This document shows positions 44,228 to 53,418 of a stretch of 64,000 nucleotides of DNA, piece after piece. A program made the translations under genes and the position numbers. The DNA comes from Mucilaginibacter agri (GTDB lineage: Bacteria > Bacteroidota > Bacteroidia > Sphingobacteriales > Sphingobacteriaceae): assembly GCF_009928685.1 (NCBI RefSeq), contig NZ_WWEO01000044.1, forward strand, positions 186,001-250,000, in the 5' to 3' direction. How positions within the stretch are numbered: position 1 is the stretch's first letter; every line of letters begins with the position of its first letter. The notes below the pieces were generated by a model that did not search any database, was not told the origin of the DNA, and saw only the letters and a list, made by a program, of their open reading frames with translations.

Positions 44228-47200
44228 ATGATTTCAAATACATTTATTAAGCGGCCGGTAACAGCAATTGTTATTTCTCTGGTATTAATGATTGCCGGAA
44301 TAATTTGCCTTTTTAACCTCGCGGTCGACCAATATCCAAATATATCCCCACCTAGTGTATCTGTAAACGGCTCGTACACCGGCGCAGATGCCCAAACGGT
44401 AGAACAGAACGTGGCTACACCTATTGAAGAACAGGTAAACGGTACCCCTGGCATGGAGTACATGACTAGCACCAATACCAACAGCGGCGGTATGGGTATC
44501 AGGGTTACTTTTAAAATAGGTACTAACGTACACATTGCGGCGCTTAACGTGCAAAATCGCGTTGGCATCGCCGCTCCACTGTTGCCCTCTGTGGTAAGTA
44601 AGTTAGGGTTAACCGTCAGAGCAAGTAACCCCGACCAGTTGATGCTCGTGGCCATTTATTCTCCTAAGCATAGCCATAATATTACGTTTCTAGATAACTA
44701 TACCAGTACGTTTATACAGGATGCCATTTTACGGGTACCCGGCATAGGCGATGTAAGCGCCCGAACCGATAACTTTAGCATGCGGATATGGATGAACCCC
44801 GATAAAATGGCATCATACGGTTTAACCCCGGCTGACATTACCGCGGCTTTAAACGCTCAGAACGTTTATGTGGCTGCGGGTTCTGTAGGTGCGCCGCCGC
44901 AGGTAAATACACAAACGCTCGAAACCGGCATATTGGTTAACGGTATGCTTAACAAGGTTAAAGATTATGAGAAGATTGTGGTTAAAAGCATCCCCGGCAC
45001 AAGTCAGCTAATTCATTTAAAAGATGTTGCAAGGGTAGAACTGGGAAAATTCACTTTCTCCAGTAACGCATTTGTTGATGGCAACAGGGCTTCAACCATC
45101 CAGATCTACCAATCGCCGGGAAGTAATGCGTTGCAAACTGCGGAGAACGTTTACGCCGCTTTGGCCAAATTGAAAAAGTCGTTCCCCAAAGATGTAGACT
45201 ATGTTGTGCCTTTCGAGTCCATCACGATTATCAAGGTATCTATGCAGGAAGTTATAGGCACACTGATTAAGGCCTTGATACTAGTTGCCATAGTAGTGCT
45301 ATTATTCCTTCAAAACTGGCGGTCAACACTAATACCAATATTGGCCATTCCGGTATCCATATTAGCAACTTTTATCTTTTTTATCCCGCTTGGCTTTACC
45401 ATCAATACGCTTACCATGTTTGGCTTTGTGCTTGCCATTGGTATTGTGGTTGATGATGCCATTATAGTGGTAGAAGCCGTACAACATTACATCGACGAGA
45501 AACACATGTCGCCAAAGGAGGCTACTTATCATGCTATGAAAGAGATTTCGGCGCCGGTAATTGCTATTGCGCTTATCCTGGCATCGGTGTTTGTGCCGGT
45601 TGGATTTATACCTGGTATAGTTGGGCGTTTATACCAACAGTTTGCCATTACCATTGCCATCTCAGTAATCCTGTCGGCATTTATTGCCTTATCGTTAACC
45701 CCGGCCCTTTGTACCTTATTGCTTAGGCCAACCAAGCCGGTAACCGATAAATCGAACTGGTTGGATAAGTTTTTCCGTTGGTTTAACCGCATGTTTGAGC
45801 GGGTGACCGTGAAATACGCCAATGGAGTACATCGAAGTATTAAAGGCGCCCGCTACATTGTGATTCTGCTGGTTTGTATTTGCGCAGGTACGTATTTCAT
45901 GTTCAGGGTAAAGCCATCAGGCTTTGTACCCGCAGAAGATGGGGGGCGTTTATATGTCACTTATCAACTGCCCGAGGCTTCGTCAACCACCCAATCGGTG
46001 GCACTGATGAATAAGCTTATGAAAATTGTGGCATCAACACCGGGCATTCTGCACTATACGGCCATCTCGGGCTTTAACATTCTAAACGGTGGGGCTAACT
46101 CCAATAATGGTTCCATGTTTTGCATGCTCACTCCCTGGGACGATCGCACTACGCCAGATACGCGGGTTCCCGGACTGATGAACGTTATCAAAAAGAAAAT
46201 AGCCAAGGCGGGCATTAAGAATGCTAATGTGGTGGTAGCCCAACCCCCTCCTATACGTGGTATCGGGCAGGCAGCAGGTTTCTCCATGCAGATTGAACAG
46301 GGAAACTCTACAGACGATATTTACACCTTCGAAAAGGTAGTTAAAAAGTTTGTAGCAGCAGCAAAAGCAACACCTGCCACCGCAGGCGCTTACAGCTATT
46401 TCTCAGCGCATACACCAAGCTATCAGCTGAACGTTGATCGGGAAAAATGCGAAAAATTGGGTATCAATATTTCCGACGTATTTTCGACAATGCAGGCCTA
46501 TATGGGTAGCTTGTTCGTGAACAATTTTACGCTTTACAACCGCACTTACCACGTAGTTATTCAGGCAGATACCGCCTACAGGGCGCTAATATCTAACATG
46601 AATAAATACTATGTTAAAAACTCGGCGGGGCAAATGCTACCCTTAGGTTCGGTCATTAGTTATAAGCCCATTGTTGCAGCACCGCTTATAACGCACTTTA
46701 ACATCTTCCGCTCAGCAGAGGTTGATGGTGCCATACCGCAGGGGTATAGTAGCGGACAAGCCATCGAAGCCTTAAAGCAACTGGCTGCGAAGAACCTTCC
46801 AAGAGGATACACTTATGAGTTTTCGGGCCTCAGTTATGAAGAGATCAAAGCAGGCTCCACGACGATCTATATCTTCATATTCTCCATTCTTTTTGTGTTC
46901 TTATTTCTGGCAGCACTTTACGAAAGTTGGTCGGTGCCATTATCGGTGATGCTTGCTGTACCCATCAGTGCATTTGGTGCCATATTGGCTCTAACTGTAG
47001 TACCTACTTTAACCAACAACGTGTACGCGCAGATAGGATTAATTACCTTAATTGGCTTATCGGCAAAAAATGCCATCCTCATCGTAGAGTTCGCAAAAAT
47101 AAGGGTTGATCGTGGTGAAGAGCTGGTTAAATCCACTCTCGAAGCCGTTCGATTAAGGCTGCGACCTATCATCATGACATCGCTGGCATTTATTTTAGGT

Positions 47201-47512
47201 GTGCTACCACTTGTATTGGCAACCGGTGCAGGTGCCGAATCGAGGAATACCATTGGTGTAACGGTTTTGGGGGGCATGATTGCTTCATCAACCATCTCCA
47301 TATTTATTGTACCGGTACTTTTTGTGTTGCTTACCCGCTTTTCTTACGGAAAAAAACAGCTTGCTTACCTACAGGCACACCATGAAGAACTGATGGAAAA
47401 AGCCAGAAAAGTTGAGGCACAGAATATAGATCCGGAACTTGAATACGATATAGCAGAAGCCCACGCAGAACATAACGAGTACAAAGAATCGCTAAAAAAG
47501 AATAATCAATAG
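44228..47512 (+). CDS. RND multidrug efflux permease (HAE1 type), second copy
   Basis: 1094 residues, closely similar to the preceding permease throughout, with the same proton-relay motifs (GIVVDDAIIVVEAV, GLSAKNAILIVEFA) and C-terminal tail (KARKVEAQNIDPELEYD versus KAKKVEAQNIDPELEYE). A tandem duplication with both copies intact. Porter-domain residues differ more than the membrane parts, e.g. the stretch after GFVPAEDGGRLYVTYQLPEA. May form a mixed trimer with the first copy, as MdtB/MdtC do, or offer a second substrate range. Confidence 0.95.
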   Translation: MISNTFIKRPVTAIVISLVLMIAGIICLFNLAVDQYPNISPPSVSVNGSYTGADAQTVEQNVATPIEEQVNGTPGMEYMTSTNTNSGGMGIRVTFKIGTNVHIAALNVQNRVGIAAPLLPSVVSKLGLTVRASNPDQLMLVAIYSPKHSHNITFLDNYTSTFIQDAILRVPGIGDVSARTDNFSMRIWMNPDKMASYGLTPADITAALNAQNVYVAAGSVGAPPQVNTQTLETGILVNGMLNKVKDYEKIVVKSIPGTSQLIHLKDVARVELGKFTFSSNAFVDGNRASTIQIYQSPGSNALQTAENVYAALAKLKKSFPKDVDYVVPFESITIIKVSMQEVIGTLIKALILVAIVVLLFLQNWRSTLIPILAIPVSILATFIFFIPLGFTINTLTMFGFVLAIGIVVDDAIIVVEAVQHYIDEKHMSPKEATYHAMKEISAPVIAIALILASVFVPVGFIPGIVGRLYQQFAITIAISVILSAFIALSLTPALCTLLLRPTKPVTDKSNWLDKFFRWFNRMFERVTVKYANGVHRSIKGARYIVILLVCICAGTYFMFRVKPSGFVPAEDGGRLYVTYQLPEASSTTQSVALMNKLMKIVASTPGILHYTAISGFNILNGGANSNNGSMFCMLTPWDDRTTPDTRVPGLMNVIKKKIAKAGIKNANVVVAQPPPIRGIGQAAGFSMQIEQGNSTDDIYTFEKVVKKFVAAAKATPATAGAYSYFSAHTPSYQLNVDREKCEKLGINISDVFSTMQAYMGSLFVNNFTLYNRTYHVVIQADTAYRALISNMNKYYVKNSAGQMLPLGSVISYKPIVAAPLITHFNIFRSAEVDGAIPQGYSSGQAIEALKQLAAKNLPRGYTYEFSGLSYEEIKAGSTTIYIFIFSILFVFLFLAALYESWSVPLSVMLAVPISAFGAILALTVVPTLTNNVYAQIGLITLIGLSAKNAILIVEFAKIRVDRGEELVKSTLEAVRLRLRPIIMTSLAFILGVLPLVLATGAGAESRNTIGVTVLGGMIASSTISIFIVPVLFVLLTRFSYGKKQLAYLQAHHEELMEKARKVEAQNIDPELEYDIAEAHAEHNEYKESLKKNNQ

Positions 47513-47518
47513 CAAACG

Positions 47519-47944
47519 ATGAAACATATTCAACTGCTATCGCAGAACCTGAGGCTGATAAACTATTTCTATACTAAAAGCCTGGATAAGGAATTATCAT
47601 CTATGAAGGCTGATTACCACTTCGAGGCGTTGTTGGTGTTGGCAGATCAGGAACACCCCATTACTCAAAACCAACTGGCAGAACTACTTCATATAGATAA
47701 ATCCAGAGTAGCAAACATTGTGTTCTCGATGGAAGAACAAGAAATAATAATTGTAAAAACCAATCCGGCCGACAGGCGGCAGCATCTTATTTCGCTGTCG
47801 CCTAAGGCGGTGAAGTCTATACCCGGTATCGAGAAAACGGTTGAGGAAGTAAACAGGATGGCGAACCTTGGTATTAGTGAAGAAAAGCTGGCGGTTTTTA
47901 AAGAAGTTACCGAAGCCATGATGCATAATCTGATTAAAAAGTAG
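47519..47944 (+). CDS. MarR family transcriptional regulator
   Basis: 141 residues with the MarR winged helix: ITQNQLAELLHIDKSRVANIVFSMEEQEII (recognition helix region) and NPADRRQHLISLSPKA (wing with DRR). Six bp after the second RND permease, so it is the last gene of the efflux operon and probably represses or tunes it in response to a ligand. No operator for it was identified upstream of the TolC gene. Confidence 0.88.
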   Translation: MKHIQLLSQNLRLINYFYTKSLDKELSSMKADYHFEALLVLADQEHPITQNQLAELLHIDKSRVANIVFSMEEQEIIIVKTNPADRRQHLISLSPKAVKSIPGIEKTVEEVNRMANLGISEEKLAVFKEVTEAMMHNLIKK

Positions 47945-47963
47945 ATAACCAGAGGGGTATACC

Positions 47964-48596
47964 TTACTCTGAGTGGTCGAGTCCGCCGGTCAACGAATTG
48001 ATAAATGCATTGATACCATAATTTCTAAGCGCAATACTGGTCTTGGCGTCTGTTTTCCAGAAAAAACTGGTTGAAATAATACCATGAATCAAACCGGCGG
48101 CAGCGTATGTTCGGCATAAAAGGTCTTCTTCTGAAAGAGAATACTCACCTAAAAGTTCGCCTACGGATTGCCTGAGATGCTCCATAAACTTACGTAAAGC
48201 CGGGAATTCTTCAACCGCATTTGCGGCACAAACACCAGAATCATACATCAGCATATAAAGCTCGTTTTCCCGGGTAGCGAAATTCCACAAGGTATTAAGC
48301 AAAGCGATCAGTTCCTCCGGCTGACTGGATGTGGCTGGCCGGTTTTCCTCAATATTGCAGAGCAATTGCTCATAGCCTACATTACACAGCGCATTCAAAA
48401 TAGCACGCTTATTTTTAAAGTAGGAATAAATTATCGGGGCGCTATATTCTATCTCGTCGGCTATTTTTCGAAGACTTATTGCATCTGCCCCCTCCGCCTT
48501 AACCATATGCATGGCGGTACTCAAAATATCGTGACGCAATTTTTCTTGTGATCTTATCTTTCTTTCGGAAATACCCATTTGCCGGCTATTTAACAC
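47964..48596 (-). CDS. TetR family transcriptional regulator
   Basis: 210 residues; an alternative ATG at 48578 gives 204. N-terminal TetR helix-turn-helix: ILSTAMHMVKAEGADAISL, then KIADEIEYSAPIIYSYFKNK. The C-terminal ligand domain is helical (WHG-like: LNTLWNFATRENELYMLMYDS). Convergent with the MarR gene (19-bp gap). It may control the adjacent efflux genes or itself; a dyad lies just upstream. Confidence 0.9.
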   Translation of the reverse strand: MLNSRQMGISERKIRSQEKLRHDILSTAMHMVKAEGADAISLRKIADEIEYSAPIIYSYFKNKRAILNALCNVGYEQLLCNIEENRPATSSQPEELIALLNTLWNFATRENELYMLMYDSGVCAANAVEEFPALRKFMEHLRQSVGELLGEYSLSEEDLLCRTYAAAGLIHGIISTSFFWKTDAKTSIALRNYGINAFINSLTGGLDHSE

Positions 48597-48647
48597 TCGT
48601 GACTATATTGAAACGTCACTGGAATTTATAATGATTTCTGGATTTAA

Positions 48648-48678
48648 AGTTTGCAATTAAAGTTTACAATGACAAACT
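48648..48678. promoter_or_regulatory. Candidate operator upstream of the TetR gene
   Basis: AGTTTG and CAAACT mark the ends of a 31-bp dyad; inside and overlapping it the direct repeat AAAGTTTGCAAT / AAAGTTTACAAT (48646-48657, 48659-48670) occurs with a 13-bp period. About 50 bp before the TetR start. Autoregulation is an inference. Confidence 0.35.
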
Positions 48679-48810
48679 GCTATAAATCCCATTAACGCTC
48701 GGGCGTAATTAAATAATAATTAACGGCTCGTCAATTGGGCATAGCTGCGTTGAAAAGGATTTTGTACGGCTTTTTAACCATGGAAAGGCATATCCCTCTT
48801 TCAGGAACAA

Positions 48811-48841
48811 TACCAGAAGCCAACAAAATTGGCTTCCGGTA
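48811..48841 (-). terminator. Terminator of the glycoside hydrolase gene
   Basis: On the minus strand TACCGGAAGCCAA and TTGGCTTCTGGTA form a stem of 12 pairs with one mismatch and a TTTTG loop, 14 bp after the stop codon. The following T-run is short. Confidence 0.7.
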
Positions 48842-48854
48842 CATATACATTATT

Positions 48855-50195
48855 TTAAAAACACGAATCGTCCGCGCGTGGGCATTGGCGTGGGTGAAGA
48901 AGCTTCCATGCAATACATGGATCAATGCGGGGTTGCCCATATGTTACAGGAGTTCTTGGAAAAGGCGTTCTGGCCATAATAGCATCAACGATATCACTGT
49001 CCTCCGCATCCGGATCAATAAGTCCTAAACTATTTTCGTCATCATCGCCGGCTCGTTGTTTTATTTCATTAAACAGTTCGTATTCGAAAAAGAACTCACT
49101 TTGGTTCCAGTATTCACCGTATATTTTTTCGCGGAACTCGGAGTCTGTCAAATTATCCGGATTAGATCTGTTTTTATAAAAACCAGTTTCAGATATCCCT
49201 GCTATATCGGTTCTTCCCGATTCAATAAATTTCATGCGAAGCCTGTCTATCGCTTCGCCCTCCATCACTACCGCATCTGCCGAAGCATTGTGGCTTGTAT
49301 CTGTAGAATACTCATCAGAATTGTACCAGTGAAGTGAGATAAAATCGAATTTTGCACCATTGTTTAAAGCAATCATATCATCGTAAAAACGCATAAATAG
49401 GCCATAATGGATGTAAGCATAGTTCATGCCCACCTTGGTATTAGGCGAAAAATATTTAATCCCATTATATAACCCCTTAATAAAATGGAAATAAGCGCCG
49501 TAGTAATCCATGTTCCAAAGAACTGTATCGCCATTATAGGTACTTGTCCAACGTAAAGGGCTCCCACTCGGTGCGTCAGGCTCACCTGTTCCGCTGCCCG
49601 AACGTAATTTCATTTTATCATCGATTACATCAAGTTCGTTACCCAACTCAACCCACGAAATTTTATCGGCATGGCGAACCATAAATGCTGCCCCTTTTTT
49701 AAAGCCGTCTTTATATAATTGGTCATATTCGTCTTGCGACCAATCTCCGGCTTTTCCAGAGGCCGGCGCTTTAGAACCTGCGGCGGTAACGCTTATAACT
49801 GCAAATATGCCAAGGTTTGCCTCTAAGGCCGCTTCAAAAAATGGCAACCAACTTGGATTTTGGGGTTCACCAAAATCGTCGGTAGTTACATCTGCCCTAA
49901 CGAAGTTGTACTTCATTGAGGTAATCAGATCAATCGCATGTGGAATGGTATCGGTAGTGTAATCCGCATGCCCCGAGCCTTGCCCATAGTGCACATTTAC
50001 TCCATAAGGTACAACCGATACAGGCGGAGGAGTTGGCCCCCCAATTCCTACTGCTAACGTCACGTTGTAGGTTGTGTCGCCGTCGACAACTTCAAAGTTA
50101 CTTGTGCCTTGCGTGGTCAGTGCTTCAACTAGTTGATTAGTTTGATTGGTTAGCAGCTGAACCGCAGACGTAATTGACGAAATGTAAATTTTCAT
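48855..50195 (-). CDS. Putative clan GH-A-like glycoside hydrolase without signal peptide
   Basis: 446 residues. After a 55-residue polar N-terminal part (MKIYISSITSAVQLLTNQTN, STNFEVVDGDTTYNV-like) comes a (beta/alpha)8-type domain: VPYGVNVHYGQGSGH, FVRADVTTDDFG, KISWVELGNELDVID (general acid Glu in GNE), FDFISLHWYNSD, IAGISETGFYKN (likely nucleophile Glu). These are hallmarks of clan A retaining hydrolases; the GH family was not identified. No signal peptide or lipobox is visible, so either it is cytoplasmic, uses another route, or the true start differs. The C-terminus ends in a Cys-containing tail (DPCIAWKLLHPRQCPRADDS). Stands alone. Confidence 0.65.
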   Translation of the reverse strand: MKIYISSITSAVQLLTNQTNQLVEALTTQGTSNFEVVDGDTTYNVTLAVGIGGPTPPPVSVVPYGVNVHYGQGSGHADYTTDTIPHAIDLITSMKYNFVRADVTTDDFGEPQNPSWLPFFEAALEANLGIFAVISVTAAGSKAPASGKAGDWSQDEYDQLYKDGFKKGAAFMVRHADKISWVELGNELDVIDDKMKLRSGSGTGEPDAPSGSPLRWTSTYNGDTVLWNMDYYGAYFHFIKGLYNGIKYFSPNTKVGMNYAYIHYGLFMRFYDDMIALNNGAKFDFISLHWYNSDEYSTDTSHNASADAVVMEGEAIDRLRMKFIESGRTDIAGISETGFYKNRSNPDNLTDSEFREKIYGEYWNQSEFFFEYELFNEIKQRAGDDDENSLGLIDPDAEDSDIVDAIMARTPFPRTPVTYGQPRIDPCIAWKLLHPRQCPRADDSCF

Positions 50196-50774
50196 AATAA
50201 ACTTATTTAATTGTTAGATAAAAAGATGCAAATCGGGGGGGAGCTTGATCCGGTCTTGTTTAGGTCGATAAAAATTATTACTGATAAAAATTAGGTGATT
50301 AGGTCGTTAACGTAAGATTAAATGGTTTTTTGGAGCGGAGAGTTGATTGATGTGTGTTTAGGTGTTCTTAATTAAGGTTGATAATTAATAAAAAGATTAG
50401 ATTGGATGGAGTGTAGGATTAGATGCTAATTAGAGGGGAGCTGATTTCGTTTAGGCTATGTTTATGAAGATTTTCGCTGATAGTAGGTAGCTGCGAAATT
50501 AATTAATTGACAGTTAACGCGCATTGAAGGAAATACACATTATGCTTTACATATTGCAAATATTTTCCTGGAAGAAACATCAATTTCCGCTTGATCTCAC
50601 AATTTCGGGACAGTTTAAAATAGACTCGGCAACCAATGACAGATAAACGGTTAATTTGATCACTAACGAACAATAACTGTGCGATAACGAACATAGCAAT
50701 CTATACAAGCATCTAATTATCAATTATTTATAAGTTGGCACGTTATTTCGGCTTAATCTCTAAATAACCTCGTT
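50196..50774. other. 579-bp intergenic region with short direct repeats
   Basis: No gene or RNA was recognised. GATAAAAATTA occurs at 50267-50277 and 50283-50293, embedded between two TTAGGTCG words (50260-50267 and near 50298-50305); this AT-rich block lies 65-110 bp ahead of the glycoside hydrolase start and may be regulatory. The region separates the divergent hydrolase and ABC permease genes, so both promoters should be here, but no full TTTG-N19-TAnnTTTG match was found. Confidence 0.5.
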
Positions 50775-53186
50775 ATGTTCAAGCACTTTTTACTTATCGC
50801 CAGGCGCAATCTGCTTAAAAGAAAATTCTACAGTTTCATCAACATTATTGGTCTTGCCATAGGTATGACCTGTTGTATACTGATTGCATTGTATGTAGAA
50901 AATGAACTCTCCTACGATCGATATAATACCAAACACGATCATATTTACCGCGTAGCACAAACTTTTAGAAGTTTTGAAAAAGGGCAGAAAGTTACCACGC
51001 CCCTGCCCGAGGATTATCAGGTATGGGGTTGCGCCCCGGTTGGGCCTGCCTTGGCGGCCGATTTTCCGCAAGTGAAGGATGTTGTGCAATTTATGAGCCC
51101 TGTAAGTTTATTACTGGAGTTTGGAGACAAGCGCTTGCAGCAAGAAAACCTGGTTTGTATAGATTCTACCGCGTTCAAAGTTTTCAGCTGGAAACTCTTG
51201 TATGGTAATCCTCAAACTGCGCTGGTTGCTCCTAACAGCATCGTATTAACCCAGAAAGTAGCCGAGAAATTCTTCGGAAATGATAATCCCGTAGGTAAAA
51301 GCCTGCGCGTAAATAACGGCGACAATTTTACGGTAACCGGTGTCGTTGCGGATGTTCCCGCTAATTCGCAAATCAACTTCAATGGACTGATATCCATGAC
51401 CACAGCCAGGAAATGGCGGGAGGATATCTTTAACTATTGGGGCTATGTGGATTTCTACACCTACTTCGTACTTAAAGATCATGCAGATATAGCTGCTATG
51501 AAAGCTGGCATTCCCGCCTTCATAAAGCGCCATAACAGCGAGGATCCAGGCTATACCATCGCCTTCGAAAAAATGGACGACGCCTATCTGTACTCCAAGG
51601 CAGCAAGGCAGCCCGGGCCGGTAGGTAGCATGAGTAACATTTATTTATTTTGCTGCATCGGCATCATCATCTTAATCATAGCCTGCGTTAATTTCATGAA
51701 TTTGTCTACCGCCCGATCGCTCGAAAGAGCTAAGGAAGTAGGAGTTAGAAAAGTTATGGGGGTGCAGCCTTCTGCACTTCGCTGGCAGTTTTTGTTCGAA
51801 TCGCTTCTAATTTCTACTGTGGCAGCTGTTTTAGCGGTAGTACTTACAAAGTTTAGTTTACCGTTGGTTAGCGCATTGTCGGGTAAAGATTTTACTCCAA
51901 AAGAGTTCTTTAATTTTCAATTATTTATATGGATGGTAGGGCTTACACTTACAACCGGTTTACTTGCTGGCGTATACCCTGCCTGGTTTCTTTCACGTTT
52001 TCAACCCGTTGAGGTTTTGAAGGGGGTGTTCAGGCCCTCGGTCAATAGCATATCTCTCAGAAAAGCGCTTGTTATTTTTCAGTTTACGCTTTCCATCACG
52101 CTAATTGCCGGAACGGCTATTGTATATACAGAACTGAAATTCCTCAACAACCATGATCTTGGATTCGCAAAAGATCAAATGCTGGTTTTAAATTTCGAGG
52201 GCGATGAGCAAGTACAAAAAAATATCGAGCGAATAAAGAAATCACTTGCCGACCAACCCGGCGTTTTATCGGTTGCTGCTTCGAGGGCGGTTCCGGGTGA
52301 GTTTTTACCAAACGCAGGCACAGATATACAAGGCCCCGATGGGCAAATGAAAAATAAGATTCCACTTATTTACGAAATTGATTTCGATTTTATTAAAACG
52401 CTCCAAATCCCGCTCGTGGCCGGTAGAAACTATTCGCGTGCGTTCCTTACGGATAGCACACAATCGATGGTAATTAATGAGGCTGCTGCCAAAATGTATG
52501 GCTACCGCCACCCTGCCGATGCTGTAGGTAAAAAGTTTGCGCAATGGGGCAGGCAGGGTACTATAATAGGTGTGGTAAAGAACTTCAATTTCCGTTCGCT
52601 ACATACCGAGGTAGAACCATTAACCTTGAGATATGGCATGCCAGACATGCTTAATCGTATTTTAGTAGCTGTTAAAGCCGATCATATTTCTGCCACCATT
52701 GCAGCGCTAGAAAAAACATGGAAAACAGAGGCACCACAAAGGCCATTTCTTTATCACTTCTTAGACGAATCGTTTAATAAGCAATACGAATCAGATCAAC
52801 ATTTCGGGTATCTTTTCTCCTTATTTTCGTGCTTGGCTAGTTTAATTGCCTGCCTGGGCTTATTTGGCTTAGCCACATTCACGGCGCAACAGCGCATTAA
52901 AGAAATAGGCATCCGTAAAGTGTTAGGTGCATCGGTTTCTAACATTGTGGTACTGATCAGCAAGGACTTTATGCGCCTTGTTTTAATCGCTATTGTAATT
53001 GCCATACCGCTCTGCCTTTTGATTATGAATCAATGGCTGAAAGATTTTGCCTACAGGATAACAATAAGTCCGGGGATTTTTATTGCCACGGCGGCTATCT
53101 CTATTTTAATAGCCTTGGTTACTATTAGCTGGCAAACGGTCAGGGCAGCCTTGGCCAACCCGGTACCCTCTATTAAAAACGAATAG
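50775..53186 (+). CDS. ABC transporter permease (MacB/FtsX type, two cores)
   Basis: 803 residues. Signal-anchor TM (about 20-42, SFINIIGLAIGMTCCILIALYV), MacB-type periplasmic core (PNSIVLTQKVAEKFFGNDNPVGKSLRVN), an FtsX domain of three helices (about 290-420) with the coupling motif ARSLERAKEVGVRKVMGVQPS, then a second periplasmic core and a second FtsX domain with QQRIKEIGIRKVLGASVS. This double-permease form is abundant in Bacteroidota and needs a separate ATPase, which is not in the window. Substrate unknown; mechanotransmission or peptide/lipoprotein export is the family range. Confidence 0.92.
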   Translation: MFKHFLLIARRNLLKRKFYSFINIIGLAIGMTCCILIALYVENELSYDRYNTKHDHIYRVAQTFRSFEKGQKVTTPLPEDYQVWGCAPVGPALAADFPQVKDVVQFMSPVSLLLEFGDKRLQQENLVCIDSTAFKVFSWKLLYGNPQTALVAPNSIVLTQKVAEKFFGNDNPVGKSLRVNNGDNFTVTGVVADVPANSQINFNGLISMTTARKWREDIFNYWGYVDFYTYFVLKDHADIAAMKAGIPAFIKRHNSEDPGYTIAFEKMDDAYLYSKAARQPGPVGSMSNIYLFCCIGIIILIIACVNFMNLSTARSLERAKEVGVRKVMGVQPSALRWQFLFESLLISTVAAVLAVVLTKFSLPLVSALSGKDFTPKEFFNFQLFIWMVGLTLTTGLLAGVYPAWFLSRFQPVEVLKGVFRPSVNSISLRKALVIFQFTLSITLIAGTAIVYTELKFLNNHDLGFAKDQMLVLNFEGDEQVQKNIERIKKSLADQPGVLSVAASRAVPGEFLPNAGTDIQGPDGQMKNKIPLIYEIDFDFIKTLQIPLVAGRNYSRAFLTDSTQSMVINEAAAKMYGYRHPADAVGKKFAQWGRQGTIIGVVKNFNFRSLHTEVEPLTLRYGMPDMLNRILVAVKADHISATIAALEKTWKTEAPQRPFLYHFLDESFNKQYESDQHFGYLFSLFSCLASLIACLGLFGLATFTAQQRIKEIGIRKVLGASVSNIVVLISKDFMRLVLIAIVIAIPLCLLIMNQWLKDFAYRITISPGIFIATAAISILIALVTISWQTVRAALANPVPSIKNE

Positions 53187-53202
53187 TGTAGATAACAAAT
53201 TG

Positions 53203-53240
53203 AAGCGCCATAAATTATCGATTTATGGCGCTTTTTTAAT
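53203..53240 (+). terminator. Terminator after the ABC permease
   Basis: AAGCGCCATAAAT and ATTTATGGCGCTT form a perfect 13-bp stem with a 5-nt loop, followed by TTTTAAT. Intrinsic terminator 17 bp after the stop. Confidence 0.93.
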
Positions 53241-53418
53241 TCCCTATCTCACACCAGCCATCGTGATTTCCTCAGGTTATGTGCCAAATGGGTTTCACTT
53301 TTTAAAATGCAACTTATCCCCCCATCCTAAATAATTTATTGGGGTAGCAATGTCAGTATTTTTAGTTGTCCGTGCCCTTCAGGGTTAATGGAGTACTTAC
53401 AACTAACCTTGGCGCTAC

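Noticed and set aside
48735..49028. Plus-strand 97-codon ORF at the end of the glycoside hydrolase
   Set aside because: Overlaps the hydrolase 3' end and its terminator hairpin; no coding character.
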